Below are positions 1 to 11,097 of a stretch of DNA of 64,000 nt, one piece after another (the first letter of the stretch is position 1; each line of letters opens with the position of its first letter). This DNA is from Polyodon spathula (Eukaryota; Chordata; Actinopteri; Acipenseriformes; Polyodontidae): positions 95,771,844 through 95,835,843 of the forward strand of contig NC_054536.1 of assembly GCF_017654505.1 (NCBI RefSeq), written 5' to 3'. A program made the translations under genes and the position numbers. The notes beneath the pieces are model-generated. The model was given only the letters and a program-made list of their open reading frames with translations, was not told where the DNA came from and ran no database searches.

Positions 1-136
1 TATTAGCTGTCCTTGTTTTATAGGTTGAGGACCAAGGTTGAGAACCACTGCTTTAGACAGTAGATGCACAGAACCAAATCCCAACAAAACCATATATTAC
101 TGAAGATTAGGAAGCTCTCTTTGTATCCCTGGAACT

Positions 137-775
137 CTGGAACTGGAATCTCTGAGTGGGGAGCAGTACATCCCTGGCCACGTGTATAAAAGCACACTGG
201 AATCTCTGATAGAGGGGAGCAAGGTATCCCTGGCCACGTGTATAAAAGCACACTGGAATCTCTGATATAGGGGAGCAGTGTATCCCTGGCCATGTGTACA
301 AAAGCACACTGGAATCTCTGAAAGAGGGGAGCAATGTATCCCTGGCCACATGTATAAAAGCACACTGGAATCGCTGATAGAGGGGAGCAATGTATCCCTG
401 GCCACGTGTATAAAAGCACACTGGAATCTCTGATAGAGGGGAGCAATGTATCCCTGGCCACGTGTATAAAAGCACACTGGAATCTCTGATAGAGGGGAGC
501 AATGTATCCCTGGCCACATGTATAAAAGCACACTGGAATCGTTGATAGAGGGGAACAAGGCATACCTGGCCACGTGTATAAAAGCACATTGGAATCTCTC
601 AGAGAGGGGAGCAGTGTATTTCTGGCCACATGTATAAAAGCACATTGGAATCTCTCAGAGAGTGGAGCAGTGTATCTCTGGCCACATGTATAAAAGCACA
701 CTGGAATCTCTCAGAGCGGGGAGCAGTGTATCTCTGGCCACATGTATAAAAGCACACTGGAATCTCTGAAAGTTT
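137..775. repeat. 56-bp minisatellite, about 11 copies
   Basis: Eleven copies of a 56-bp unit recur at exact 56-bp spacing: the CACACTGG or CACATTGG landmark starts at 193, 249, 305, 361, 417, 473, 529, 585, 641, 697 and 753. A slightly shorter first unit begins near 137. Most units carry CACGTG or CACATG followed by TATAAAAGCAC. Since 56 leaves remainder 2 on division by 3, three units make one 168-bp peptide period, and all three minus-strand frames stay open. The long minus-strand ORFs here are therefore by-products of periodicity, not genes. Confidence 0.95.
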
Positions 776-849
776 TTGCGACTTGTGACTCACCATCATA
801 GCTCGCATCACTCGTACAGAGAACAAGTACAGATAAACATCATCTGTAA

Positions 850-1142
850 TTGACAAACCCAGGACTGTAAGACCCAAAAAGCTGTCTAACAAGGATGAGC
901 AACACTTGAAGATAATATCCTTAAGGAATAGAAATAAGACAAGGGTTCAATTGACAACAGAACTGGCAGAGGGCATTGGTTTTGTTGTCCATCAAATCAA
1001 CAGTACAAAGGTCACTGTCGAAATCAGGACTTAAAGGATGTGTTTGAGTAAAAAAATACCTCTGTTTAGAAAGGAGGACGAGTCTAAAAGGCTAAAATAT
1101 GCACAAGAACACAGAAATTGGACTGTGGAACAATGGTCATAG
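850..1142 (+). pseudogene. Tc1/mariner transposase fragment
   Basis: Plus-strand translation, with stops, gives the middle of a Tc1-like transposase. A stretch reading RPKKLSNKDEQ begins near 870, LTTELAEG near 955, KKIPLFRK near 1052, and KRLKYAQEHRNWTVEQWS at 1086-1139. The last resembles the family segment just before the first catalytic aspartate. Stops occur near 1034 and after the WS at about 1140. No inverted terminal repeats were found around it. The peptide differs from the other Tc1 copies in the window, so this is an older or different subfamily. Confidence 0.8.
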
Positions 1143-1325
1143 GTGCTTTGGATTGTTGATGGACGGACAACGACACCTGTGCCTTCTGTACCTGTGTCTT
1201 TTTTCTATTCTTTAAGGATATTGTCTTAATGATAATATATAATGATAATAAATGATAGAGACTCCACCAATAGCAGCCTGGATCTGGGTACTAAGTCAAA
1301 TAACAAAAGGTAAGATATTCAATTT

Positions 1326-2460
1326 TTAAAGCCTCCTCAATAGCCAAATCAAACAGATCAGTAGCTGTAGGTCAGCAGGAGAGTCAGTGCCTGAATGTAG
1401 GATTTGGTCAATAGTCTTAAAGAGAATATTGGGTTTACTGTGTCCCATAGTTATGATTTCAGAGAAGTACTTCACCCTGGCAGCAGTGGTGCTTGCCTGT
1501 AGCTCGCGAGATGGTAGGTCCAGATCTTTCTGTGAACCGTTAGTCCAGATGACCTCCTCTTGCACTCAAGCTTGCGGCAGACAGACTTAGCAATTGAAGT
1601 TCAAGGGTGTACCATGGCCAGTTTCTATCACTCTTTATGGTTCTGGTTGTAAGCGAGGCAACAGTGTCGATGATATGAGTAAGGGTGGCGTTGTAGAGGG
1701 TCACCACATCATCAACTGAGGATGGGAGTGCACCAGCTAGAGGGTATATTCCGAGAGTTTCAGAGGATTCACAAGATTCTTGGGTTGGAAGGAGATAACA
1801 GTATCAGTAGCAGAGGAAAGAGCAGTGATATTAATATTAGCAGTGATTAAGAAATGGTCAGAAAGAGAGATCTGAGACAGAGAGATTTGGGGGGGTCAGG
1901 AACTTTGGTGTTGAGCAGATCCAGAGTGTGTCCTTGGGTGTGAGTGGAGACGTTGACAGATTGAGAGAGTCCAAGACATTCCAAAAGCATGTTGAAGGTG
2001 GTCACTAGGGGGAGGAAGGCAGGTCAGCATGAATGTTGAAGTCGCCTAGGAGTAGGATTTTGTCAGTATAATTGCATAGGAGGGAGAGGATTTCTGAAAG
2101 CTCTTCAATTAAAGCAGAGTTAGTCTTAGGTGGATGGTAGATAACATCAAGGGTGAGGGACATGGGAGAGAGGCGTTTGATGGGGAGACACTGAAATGAA
2201 CAAAGCAGACAAGGAAAGAACTGAGGAAGTGAGCACCGAGTTTGCAATAACAGCAGTGCCCCTGCCTTGGCCAGGGAGGCAACGTTTGTCAAAGAGAGAA
2301 TAGCCCTTTGGGGTGGCTAGATGCAGCAAGTGAATGTCGTTTACAGAGTGCCAGGTTTCAGCTAGACAAAGAAGATGAAGATTGGAATCAGTTATAAGTT
2401 CACTGAGAAGCAGAGATTTGTTAGTCAGAGAACGACAATTAAGAAACGAGATTTTCAAAA
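1326..2460 (-). pseudogene. L2-like LINE ORF2 fragment (endonuclease to pre-RT)
   Basis: Reading leftward from 2460, the minus strand encodes the start of an AP-type endonuclease (EEP) domain: FLNCRSLTNK, then LCLAETWH, GRGTAVI and, in another frame near 2050, LLLGDFNIHA. Around 1600-1720 follows a linker with NWPWYTLEL, and at 1326-1565 a stretch with KYFSEIITMGHSKPNILF, as found between endonuclease and reverse transcriptase in L2 and Rex1-like fish LINEs. The RT domain itself is missing. At least two frameshifts and several stops show an old dead copy. L2 is more likely than CR1 because the linker matches that group and differs from the CR1 copies nearby. Confidence 0.75.
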
Positions 2461-2511
2461 ATTTTGATTCAGATGTTAGGTGTCAGAGTGAAAATGAGGC
2501 CTCTAGTAGTC

Positions 2512-2712
2512 ATCAGTTATTTTCTGTTTTGTGTTTGTAATTAATTTAGAACAATTTGTAGATTTTATTTTTCACTTTGACATTATGGACTTTTTTGTGT
2601 TGATCAGTGGCAAAAACTCCTAATTAAATCCATTTTGATTCCATGTTGTAACAGTAAAAAGTACAGTAAAATGTGAAAAAGTCCAAGGGGGGTGAATACT
2701 TTTGAGAGCCAC
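2512..2712 (+). mobile_element. Orphan terminal repeat of a Tc1 element
   Basis: This stretch is nearly identical to the right end of the minus-strand Tc1 element at 20259-20448, including the shared GAATACTTTTGAGAGCCAC at the tip. No transposase or matching second end was found nearby. It is the remnant of a deleted or recombined element of that subfamily. It directly adjoins the L2 fragment on its left. Confidence 0.85.
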
Positions 2713-3399
2713 CACTATAGATATATAATAATTATATCTATATATATATATATGATAATATCTTATATATATATATATCTTATATACCCCCAATATAATT
2801 ACCCAAATATGGGGTTACGTCAGCAAATATTACGGTGTGTTTTATTTCGTCATTGTTCAGTGTTCCTATTGTTCGGATTTAATAAAAATGTCATTTTTAC
2901 CAAATAAAGTGTCGTAAAGTCAGATGTTGATGACATAAAGTTCTACAACTGTTAACTTTGTATTATAAATAATTTCGTCTTTTTATATCCCAACAGTGTA
3001 AGAATGCTTATCTGAAAAACAGTAAATGCTAAATTGTTGAATATTTTGTTTTTTTATGTCCAACTTTTAAAAACATTCTGTTTTCACCATCAGTGAATTA
3101 TCAAATATAAATACATGAAAAAATAACAACAGACAGCTGACATCTTTAGCAGAAATATGTCCAATCTTTGATGCAGCTGGTGTCTTTCTTGTATCATGCC
3201 GCTCTATGCAGTGTGTTCAATCATTTACCGGAAGCAAACTAATTCAATGACTGCCAGGTTCCTACATGCAGTGTAACAGGTAGTGTGTCAAAAAGAAAAA
3301 ACATTTGCTATATTTATTTTAAAATTATATAAAATATGTATTTGTGCACTATACATTCAGAAATGGAAAATTTCATAAGGAACTACACATTAGTTAAAC
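2713..3399. other. AT-rich spacer, no gene seen
   Basis: Positions 2713-2785 hold imperfect TA-rich simple repeat. The rest to about 3400 is AT-rich single-copy-looking DNA. I see no coding motif, RNA gene or terminal repeat. Confidence 0.5.
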
Positions 3400-3529
3400 G
3401 AGGCAGTCTTCCCAGCGACAACGAGTGGGAGAAGTACAGGCGTGGAAAAGTACAGAGCAGTTTAGAAGCAGTTTGAAAGCAGGCTGACAGCTGCAGAAGA
3501 AACTAAACTTCAAAAGAAAAACCCTCAAC

Positions 3530-4476
3530 ATGGTCTTCAAGCCAGTAATCTGTGACACCTGCTTGATGTGGGAAATCCGAGAAAACCCAGCGGAGCTAAA
3601 CCAAGTGTGCGTAAAGTGCCGCGCGACCCAGGACTTGCATAAACTAGTAAGTATGCTAGAAATGGAGCTGGAAGAAGTGCGACAGCAACAGGATCTTGAA
3701 GAACTGGCACACCCACAATTCATGGAAGTCTGTATCACCCCTAACAGACTGAAAGCCACCAGGGAGATAAAAGGTCAGAACAGCTGGGTTCAAGTAGGCA
3801 GAAGCAGGGGAAAAAAGAAACTTCGTCAAACACAACCACCAGAAATCAAAACAACCAACAAATTTGAGTCACTTCAGAATTTTGATGAGCAGAACCAACA
3901 ACAAGAGAATGAAAGGAACAACATCCAGGACCCTATTGACAGTGGTGACCAGACAGCAAAAAGAAGGGAGGTCATGATTGTTGGGGACTCCATATTGAGA
4001 AACACAGCAAGTTCAATTCGCAGTTTGGACCCCCTTACTACAACAGTGTGCTGCCTTCCGGGAGCCTCAGTCAAGCACATCACTGAGAACGTGGACAGGC
4101 TCCTAGAACGAACAAGAGATGACCGGTAGTAGTTGTCCACATCGGTACAAACAACATTGGAAGAGACAGACCAAAATCCCTGCAAAACAAATTCAGAGAG
4201 CTAGGAAGGAAATTAAAAGAGAAAAACAAAACTGTGGTATTTTCTGGTATACTACCGGCACCTTGCAAAGGACCATATGGACAGCTGGAAATAATTAATC
4301 AAAACGCATGGCTGAAGACGTGGTGCACACGGGAAGGCTTCACCTATCTTGATCATTGGACCACATTCTACAACGAGGACTATCTGTATAGATGGGATGG
4401 ACTGCATTTAAATAACAAGGGAACCAGTCTACTTGGAGAAAAGATCCTCAAGCAGGTTCAGAAGCATTTAAACTAG
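3530..4476 (+). pseudogene. CR1 ORF1 protein with esterase-like domain, one frameshift
   Basis: The ORF starts at ATG 3530. Residues 8-30 hold a CxxC...CxxC zinc-finger-like motif (C8, C11, C27, C30), followed by a glutamate-rich, probably coiled-coil stretch to about residue 62 and a polar linker. From about residue 147 an SGNH-type esterase domain begins with VMIVGDSILRN (candidate nucleophile Ser154). A one-base deletion near 4128 shifts frame 2 to frame 1. The downstream frame carries HIGTNNIG and, at 4396-4407, DGLH, the expected Asp/His block, ending at TAG 4474-4476. Esterase-type ORF1 proteins are known for CR1 and L2 LINEs, where ORF1 is thought to act in the RNA-protein particle. 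All three SGNH landmarks survive apart from the frame break. Confidence 0.85.
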
Positions 4477-4559
4477 AAAGGAACTGGGGAGAAATCAACA
4501 AAAAAAAAACAGAAGGGAGACCGCATCAAAACAAGAACAAGAACTCAGGTAAGACAACC

Positions 4560-7312
4560 ATTAAATGTATTTATCTAAATGCTGGAAGTATCAGAAACAA
4601 AATTCTAGAACTTGAAGCTACTGCACTAACAGGTAACTATGATGTGATAGGTGTTACTGAAACGTGGTTGTCTGAGAGTGATGGGGACGAATATAATATT
4701 TGTGGGTATACACTGTATAGGAAAGACAGGCAGGACAGAAGAGGAGGAGGGGTAGCGCTATACATAAGAAACAGTCTTGAAGCCCAGGTGTTAAACCTGG
4801 ACAAAGAAAATAAAGCCGAATCAATATGGGTCAGAATAACGGACAAAAATTCAAAGGGCATAATAATAGGAGCATGCTATAGACCGCCAGATTCAGACGG
4901 TGAGCAAAATAATCTGTTATACAATGACATTAGAAATGCGTGCAGCAAAGGAAAAACCATACTAATGGGGGATTTTAACTTCCCCCATATAAAATGGGAA
5001 AACCTGATGGGTAGCACAAAGGATGAAATTGAAATGGTGGAAATGACAATTGACTGCTTCCTAACACAAATTGTCAAGGCACCGACTAGAGGGGAGGCAT
5101 GCCTTGATTTAGTCTTTTCAAATAACAAAGACAGAATAACTAAAACAGAGGTCAGAGAACCATTGGCAAACTCAGACCACAACATGATCTCATTTGAAGT
5201 GTTTTTTAAATCCCCAAAAGTAATGACTAAAGCTAAGGTTTACAATTTTAGAAAAGCAAACTATGAAGGTATGAAACAGAGACTAACAGAAGTAGATTGG
5301 AGTAAAATAGAGAAAACACCCACAGAAGAAGGATGGTTATTCTTCAAAAATGTAGTACTAGAGGCGCAAAACAATTACATCCCTAAAGTAGACAGATCTA
5401 AATGTAAAACTAAATTGCCAAAATGGTTTAATAGATCAATTAAAAAAAATATTCAGCGAAAAAAGGCACTTTACAGAGCATTAAAAAAGGACCAAAAAGA
5501 AAGTATGCAGAAAGAGTACACAGAACTGCAAACGCAAGTCAAAAAGGAAGTTAGAAAGGCCAAGAGAGAAATAGAAATGAACATTGCTAAGGGGGCTAAA
5601 ACCAATTCCAAAATGTTTTTCCAATATTACAACAGCAAGAGAACATTCAAAGAGGAGATTAAATGTTTAAGAGATGCAAATGGCAAAATCGTAGATGAAG
5701 AAAAAAAATAGCAAATATATTAAATGATTATTTTTCACAAGTTTTTACAAAGGAAGATACTGACAACATGCTCCACCTGTCATCCAGTTCCTATCCAGTT
5801 TTAAATAACTTTAGCATAACTGAGGCAGAGGTGTTAAAGGGACTAGGAGCTCTTAAAATAATCAAATCCCCTGGGCCGGATGAGATCCTCCCAGTAGTAC
5901 TCAAAGAAATGAAAGAAGTCATTTACAAACCGCTAACCAAGATCATGCAGCAGTTTCTTAAAACAGTGGTGGTACTGACAGACTGGAAAATTGCAAACGT
6001 AATACCAATCCACAAAAAGGGAAATAAAACTGAACCAGGTAACTACAGACCAGTAAGCCCGACTTCTATTATATGCAAACTTATGGAAACTATAATAAGA
6101 TCCAAAATGGAAAATTACCTATATGGTAACAGGGTCCTGGGAGACAGTCAACATGGTTTTAGAAAAGGGAGATCGTGTCTAACAAACTTGCTTGATTTTT
6201 TTGAGGATGCAACATCGATAATGAATAATTGCAAAGCATATGACATGGTTTATTTAGATTTCCAGAAAGCTTTTGACAAAGTCCCGCACAAAAGATTAAT
6301 TCTCAAACTGAACGCAGTTGGGATTCAAGGAAACGCATGTACATGGATTATGGAGTGGTTAACATGTAGAAAACAGAAAGTACTGATTAGAGGAAAATGG
6401 AGTGTGGTAACCAGTGGTGTACCACAGGGATCAGTATTAGGTCCTCTGCTATTCCTAATCTACATTAATGATTTAGATTCTGGTATAGTAAGCAAGGTTG
6501 TTAAATTTGCAGACGACACAAAAGTAGGAGGAGTGGCAAACACTGTTGCAGCAGCAAAGGTCATTCAAAATGATCTAGACAAGATTCAGAACTGGGCAGA
6601 CACATGGCAAATGACATTTAATAGAGAAAAGTGTAAGGTACTGCATGCAGGAAATAAAAATGTACATTATAAATATCTTATGGGAGATACTGAAATTGGA
6701 GAAGGAATCTATGAAAAAGACCTAGGAGTTTTTGTTGACTCAGAAATGTCTTCATCTAGACAATGTGGGGAAGCTATAAAAAAGGCTAACAAGATGCTCG
6801 GATACATTGTGAAAAGTGTCGAATTTAAATCAAGGGAAGTAATGTTAAAACTGTACAATGCACTAGTAAGACCTCATCTTGAATATTGTGTGCAGTTCTG
6901 GTCACCTTGCTATAAAAAATATATTTCTGCTCTAGAAAGAGTGCAAAGAAGAGCGACCAGAATTATTCCGGGCTTAAAAGGCAGGTCATATGCAGACAGG
7001 CTAAAAGAATTGAATCTGTTCAGTCTTGAACAAAGAAGACTACGTGGCAACCTAATTCATGCATTCAAAATTCTAAAAGGTATTGACAGTGTCGACCCAA
7101 TGGACTTTTTCAGCCTGAAAAAAGAAACAAGGACCAGGGGTCACAAATGGAGATTAGACAAAGGGGCATTCAGAACAGAAAATAGGAGGCACATTTTTAC
7201 ACAGAGAATCGTGAGGGTCTGGAATCAACTCCCCAGTAATGTTGTTGAAGCTGACACCCTGGGATCCTTCAAGAAGCTGCTTGTTGAGATTCTGGGATCA
7301 ATAAGCTACTAA
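4560..7312 (+). pseudogene. CR1 ORF2: endonuclease-reverse transcriptase, one frameshift
   Basis: The EEP endonuclease homology starts upstream of the first Met (4644), at about 4560 (IKCIYLNAGSIRNK). It continues with TETWLSE, GGGVALYI, MGDFNFP and SDHN, the conserved endonuclease blocks. A basic linker follows (about 5380-5690). Near 5702-5711 one base is missing relative to copy E at 26.8 kb, shifting frame 0 to frame 2. The RT domain then reads on to TAA 7310-7312 with NVIPIHKKG, HGFRKGRSCL, YLDFQKAFDKV, SGVPQGSVLGPLLFL and the catalytic FADD. Compared with copy E, three codons are missing just before WSVVTSG (about 6394). The protein nicks target DNA and copies LINE RNA there. ORF2 has no obvious own Met near the domain start, so its start is unresolved. 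Confidence 0.9.
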
Positions 7313-7606
7313 CAACCAAACAAGCAAGATGAGCCGAATGGCCTCCTCTCGTTTGTAAACTTTCTTATGTTCTTATGTTCTAATATTACACAGAAATGGG
7401 AACATTTCACTGAAATTGTGAAATCTGTGATAACCTTGAAAAAAATACATCTTAATCATAATACAGTGCCTATAGGGAGTATTCACCCCCTTGGATGTTT
7501 TCACAGTTTGTTGTGTTACAACCTTAAATCTTGATGCATTTAAATGGGATTTTTTTCCCTTTGATTTACACAACCTACTCAACACTTTCAATGTGTGAAA
7601 AAATAT

Positions 7607-7631
7607 GGGGGGGGGGGGGGGGGGGGGGGGG
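7607..7631 (+). repeat. Poly-G tract, G25
   Basis: An uninterrupted run of 25 G lies inside the left terminal repeat of the Tc1 element. The right terminal repeat has no matching C run, so the tract expanded after insertion or is a sequencing or assembly artefact. A run this long could form G-quadruplex. Confidence 0.9.
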
Positions 7632-7874
7632 TTGAAAAAACAAATCAATTAAAAATAAGATGAGATAAGATAGATAAGATAGATAAGTATTAACCCCCTT
7701 TGCTGTGACACTCCTACAAGCTCAGGTGCAACCAATTGCCTTCAGAATCCACACAGTAAGCTAAATGGAGTCCATCTGTGTGCAATAAAAGTGGTTCACA
7801 TGATTTCAGATTAAATACACCTGTCTCTGTAAGGTCCCACAGTTGGGTAGTGCATTCAAAGCAAAGACACTACC

Positions 7875-8850
7875 ATGAAGACCAAGGAGCTTTCTAAACA
7901 ACTCCAGGATAAAGTTGTGGAAAGGCACTGATCAGGGCAGCGGTATAAAAAGATTTCAAAGGCATTGAATATCCCTTGGAGCACAGTCAAGCTGGTCATT
8001 TAGAAGTGGAAGGTATACGGCACCACCCAGCATCTGTTTAGAGCAGGCCATCCTCCCAAACTGAGCAGCCGGGTAAGAAGGGCATTGGTCAGAGAAGCCA
8101 CCAAGAGGCCGTTGACAACTCTGAAAGACCTACAGCGTTCGATGGCTGAGATGGGAGAAACTGTCCATGTGTCAACAATAGCTGAGGTACTCCACAAATC
8201 TGGACTGTATGGAAGAGTGGCAAGAAGGAAGCCATTTCTGAAAAAAAAAAACATGTCAAATCCGCTTGGAATTTGCAAAAAGACATGTGGGAGACTTTGA
8301 AAAGATGTGGCAAAAGATTCTGTGGTCCAATTTGGCCTAAATGCAAAGTGTTATGTCTGGCATAAACCAAACACAGCACATCACCATCCCTACTGTGACG
8401 CATGGTGGTGGCAGCATCATGCTATGGGGATGCTTTTCATTTGCAGGGACTGGGAAGCTTGTCAGGGTAGATGGCAAAATGGATGGAGCTAAATACAGGC
8501 AATTCCTTGAGGAATACTTGCTTCAGTCTGCAAAAGAGCTAAGACTGGGATGGAGATTCACCTTTCAGCAGGACAATGACCCCTGGCACACAGCCAAAGC
8601 AACACTGGAGTGGCTTAAAAACAAGAAAATGCATTTCCTAGAGTAGCCAGGCAAAGCCCAGACTTGAATTCGATTGAGAATCTGAGGCAAGTCTTGAAGA
8701 TCGCTGTCCACCAACGATCCCCATCCAACTTGACAGATCTTGAACAATTTTGCCAAGAAGAATGGATGAATATTGCACGATCCAGATGTGCAAACCTGGT
8801 AGAGACTTACCTCAAAAGACTCATAGTTGTAATTCCTGTCAAAGGTGGTT
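7875..8850 (+). pseudogene. Tc1 transposase, degraded
   Basis: The family start MKTKELSKQLQDKVVERH is at 7875 and is followed by a stop (TGA, about 7929) and another near 8001. The helix-turn-helix DNA-binding region then reads RRALVREATKRPLTTLKDL and LHKSGLYGRVARRKPFL (8085-8240). A shift near 8300 and a short deletion remove the segment holding the first catalytic Asp (expected as SDETK). The second block QQDNDPWHTAKAT (about 8572) and the third, SIENL (about 8670), survive in different frames. A stop follows LE near 8644. In life it would cut and paste its own element. This copy cannot do so. Confidence 0.88.
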
Positions 8851-9098
8851 CTACTCAGGGGGGTGAATACTTATCTAACCAAGCCATTTTAGTTTTTATT
8901 TTTATTTTTCATTAACTGTTTCACAATAAAAATTATCTTGCCTCTTCAAAGTGTTGAGTAGGTTGTGTATATCAAAGGAAAAAAAAAAATCCAATTTAAA
9001 TGAACCAAGATTTCAGGTTGTAACACAACAAACTGTGAAAAAGTCCAAGGGGGTGAAGACTTACTATAGGCACTGTATATTATTAGTACATAATAAAA

Positions 9099-9161
9099 AA
9101 AAGACAGAATAACTAAAACAGAGGTCAGAGAACCATTGGCAAACTCAGACCACAACATGAT
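9099..9161 (+). mobile_element. 63-bp orphan internal CR1 fragment (copy B)
   Basis: Sixty-three bases from AAAGACAGAATAAC to AACATGATC are identical to 5127-5189 inside the endonuclease region of CR1 copy A, ending at the SDHN motif. Neither a CR1 3' tail nor flanking CR1 sequence is present. It begins 22 bp after the TA flank of the Tc1 element. Copy E differs from this segment at several bases. Confidence 0.85.
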
Positions 9162-11003
9162 CAGTTTTGGAGAGTAAACAAGATCAAACATGATGCTAAA
9201 TAGCACTATCGCCAACACCCTTTTGTCACTGTAGCTGTAAATCAATTTTCAGTGCATTTGCAAATATAAACTGTTGCTGCTGTTAAGTTGGCAGCTGTCA
9301 GTGAACGAATGCATTTCACAGAGCAGCTGATGTCAATGCATCGCATGGCTGAATGCCTGCTATCAATGGAATTGTGTTGACGTGAGGCAAGTCCTTTGCA
9401 CTCACTTGTGAGTGGAGTTTATTTTCTTCAAACTTGAGCAAGTCTGGCATGCCACTTCAAATATATAAGTACATGTAGAAGAGAAGTGTCTTCGTCCACT
9501 GATCTGTACATTGACATCTATTTCTGTTCACGTAGAAGGGAAGTGTCTTCTTCCACTGATCTGTACATCCAAGGTTTTTCTTTTACTCTTAACAGAAAAC
9601 AAACACTGCCTCGTAACTGTATTGCAGGACTTGTCTCAAAGTCAGGTATTGAGGTACTTCACTCAAATAGTTTGCATACTATTTTCTATTTATAATACCA
9701 ATTAAAAAAGCAATCCATCTGCCATTTATATCAGTGTTGCTAATCAATAAGTGCTATATCTGCAAAATGCATATTTGGCACAAAGACAGATTTGAAAGTA
9801 ATATGTTTCACAGACAAAGAGCCATTGATTTCAGCGTGCCAGGTCATAACGGATGATGTGAGAATAAAATTATTATTGAGATGAATTATTAAAAAACAAC
9901 AGGGGTTGTGTAGCCTCTGACTAGGCGTGAAGCAGCATTGATCATGACAGGTGTGGTTTCCCCAGGAGCTGCCTTGGAGAATCCTCTGGTGGAATTATTT
10001 ATTTTTTATTTTTTTACTGGGGTTCTTACTAAAATGTTGGATTGATCTTTTTAATTAACTTTACAGGCAGTATAATCACATAGAGATGTTTATGCTTTGG
10101 ACATGTTGCTCTGGGCTGATTTGAACACTATCACTGCTGTACATGACCTCAGCAGTGGGTGACACATACCTAAACATTTTGTAAGGCAGCATGAACTGTT
10201 ATTGTAGAATATACTAGTACAGTAGAATTACATCTCCAGTGGTCAATATACTAAATGCATGCTTAAGAAAACACAGGCTGGAATCCTGTAAGGAAGTAAC
10301 TTGGACTGACCTCATCAATCAACAATGCAGGGAATATGTGTCAGTACTCTATCATTTTGGATTAGTAGTCTCTGATGTATGCTTTGTGAGTTTTCTAGAC
10401 CATTGGTATTAACAGACATGCACTGTACTCACATGCTTCACATATTGAACACAGTCAAACTGTAAGGTTTATAAATTAAGGTAGACATAAAATTAACTGC
10501 TTTGTTGCACTATAAGGATGAGACCAAACCATGTTTTAAATTTTAACCATTTATTAGTTTCAAATACTCACATTACATTCTACATTGAGCGCTACTGTTA
10601 CAGTACCTGCCGCTAGTATTAACAGAGACAGGTGATTAATCAGATTACCTTGACCCCTGGAGAGAGCCCTCAGACTGATACACCGATGGTCCCGATGATT
10701 TGGAGGTATTGGGAGATTCCCTGTCTGAGTCGCCCCTATAACTGGCATTTATACTCTAGAAAGCCCAGAGCATATGTGACTCCAGTTTGTTTCTGTTATT
10801 CAGATAATTAGTTATTCAGCTGTTTCTCCACCCAGGTGCAACCAACTACAAACAACTCTCTCTTACAAGGTTACTGTGGTTCATTGTTTACCATATTTTG
10901 TTCATCCCATACTCGCTTGCACAACCTTTAGCACTTCAATCATTTTAACCTTACCTTAGCAACTTTACTTATGCCAAAGTCACCTACAACAAACAGGTTT
11001 AAC
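9162..11003. other. Non-coding stretch, one small tandem duplication
   Basis: I see no gene or recognisable element. At 9472-9568 a block of about 40 bp (GTAGAAG.GAAGTGTCTTC..CCACTGATCTGTACA) occurs twice, 57 bp apart. The rest is AT-rich and unremarkable by eye. Confidence 0.5.
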
Positions 11004-11097
11004 ATTACCAACACATTTTCTTTCCTATGATTACCAACATTTTCTTTCCTATGATTACCAACACATTTTCTTTCCTATGATTACCAATACATTTTCA
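11004..11097. repeat. 24-26-bp tandem repeat, 3.5 copies
   Basis: ATTACCAACACATTTTCTTT followed by CCTATG repeats in tandem from 11004. The second copy lacks two bases and the last is partial and diverged. Confidence 0.85.

Larger units (their letters stand above)
3400..7381 (+). mobile_element. Near full-length CR1-clade LINE (copy A)
   Basis: This is the longest non-LTR retrotransposon in the window. It carries a 5' leader (about 3400-3529), ORF1 with a zinc-finger-like and an esterase-type domain, ORF2 with endonuclease and reverse transcriptase, and a short 3' UTR ending in the octamer repeat TTATGTTC at 7364-7380. A short tandem repeat at the 3' end instead of a poly-A tail is typical of CR1. 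The same 3' end recurs in the other copies at 16 kb (minus), 21.9 kb (minus), 28.5 kb (plus), 29.9 kb (minus) and 52.8 kb (minus). Each ORF appears to carry one frameshift. The exact 5' boundary is uncertain because no target duplication was seen. Confidence 0.9.
7464..9075 (+). mobile_element. Tc1 element with IR/DR ends, TA flanks
   Basis: The element begins CAGTGCCTATAG at 7464 and ends CTATAGGCACTG at 9075, with TA at 7462-7463 and 9076-9077 as expected for Tc1/mariner target duplication. Each end holds an outer and an inner copy of a GTATTCACCCCC-like motif: left at about 7479 and 7687, right at about 8858 and 9049. This is the IR/DR plan of Sleeping Beauty-type elements. It contains one degraded transposase. 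It lies 83 bp after the 3' end of CR1 copy A. Confidence 0.93.

Noticed and set aside
18..892. Several overlapping long minus-strand ORFs with MCFYTCGQ-like repeats
   Set aside because: They come from the 56-bp tandem repeat, which keeps all three frames open; no non-repeat domain is present.
4877..5185. Minus-strand ORF MLWSEFANGSL..., also seen at 26010-26318 and partly at 8946-9245
   Set aside because: It is the antisense shadow of the CR1 endonuclease; it recurs only because the CR1 sequence recurs.
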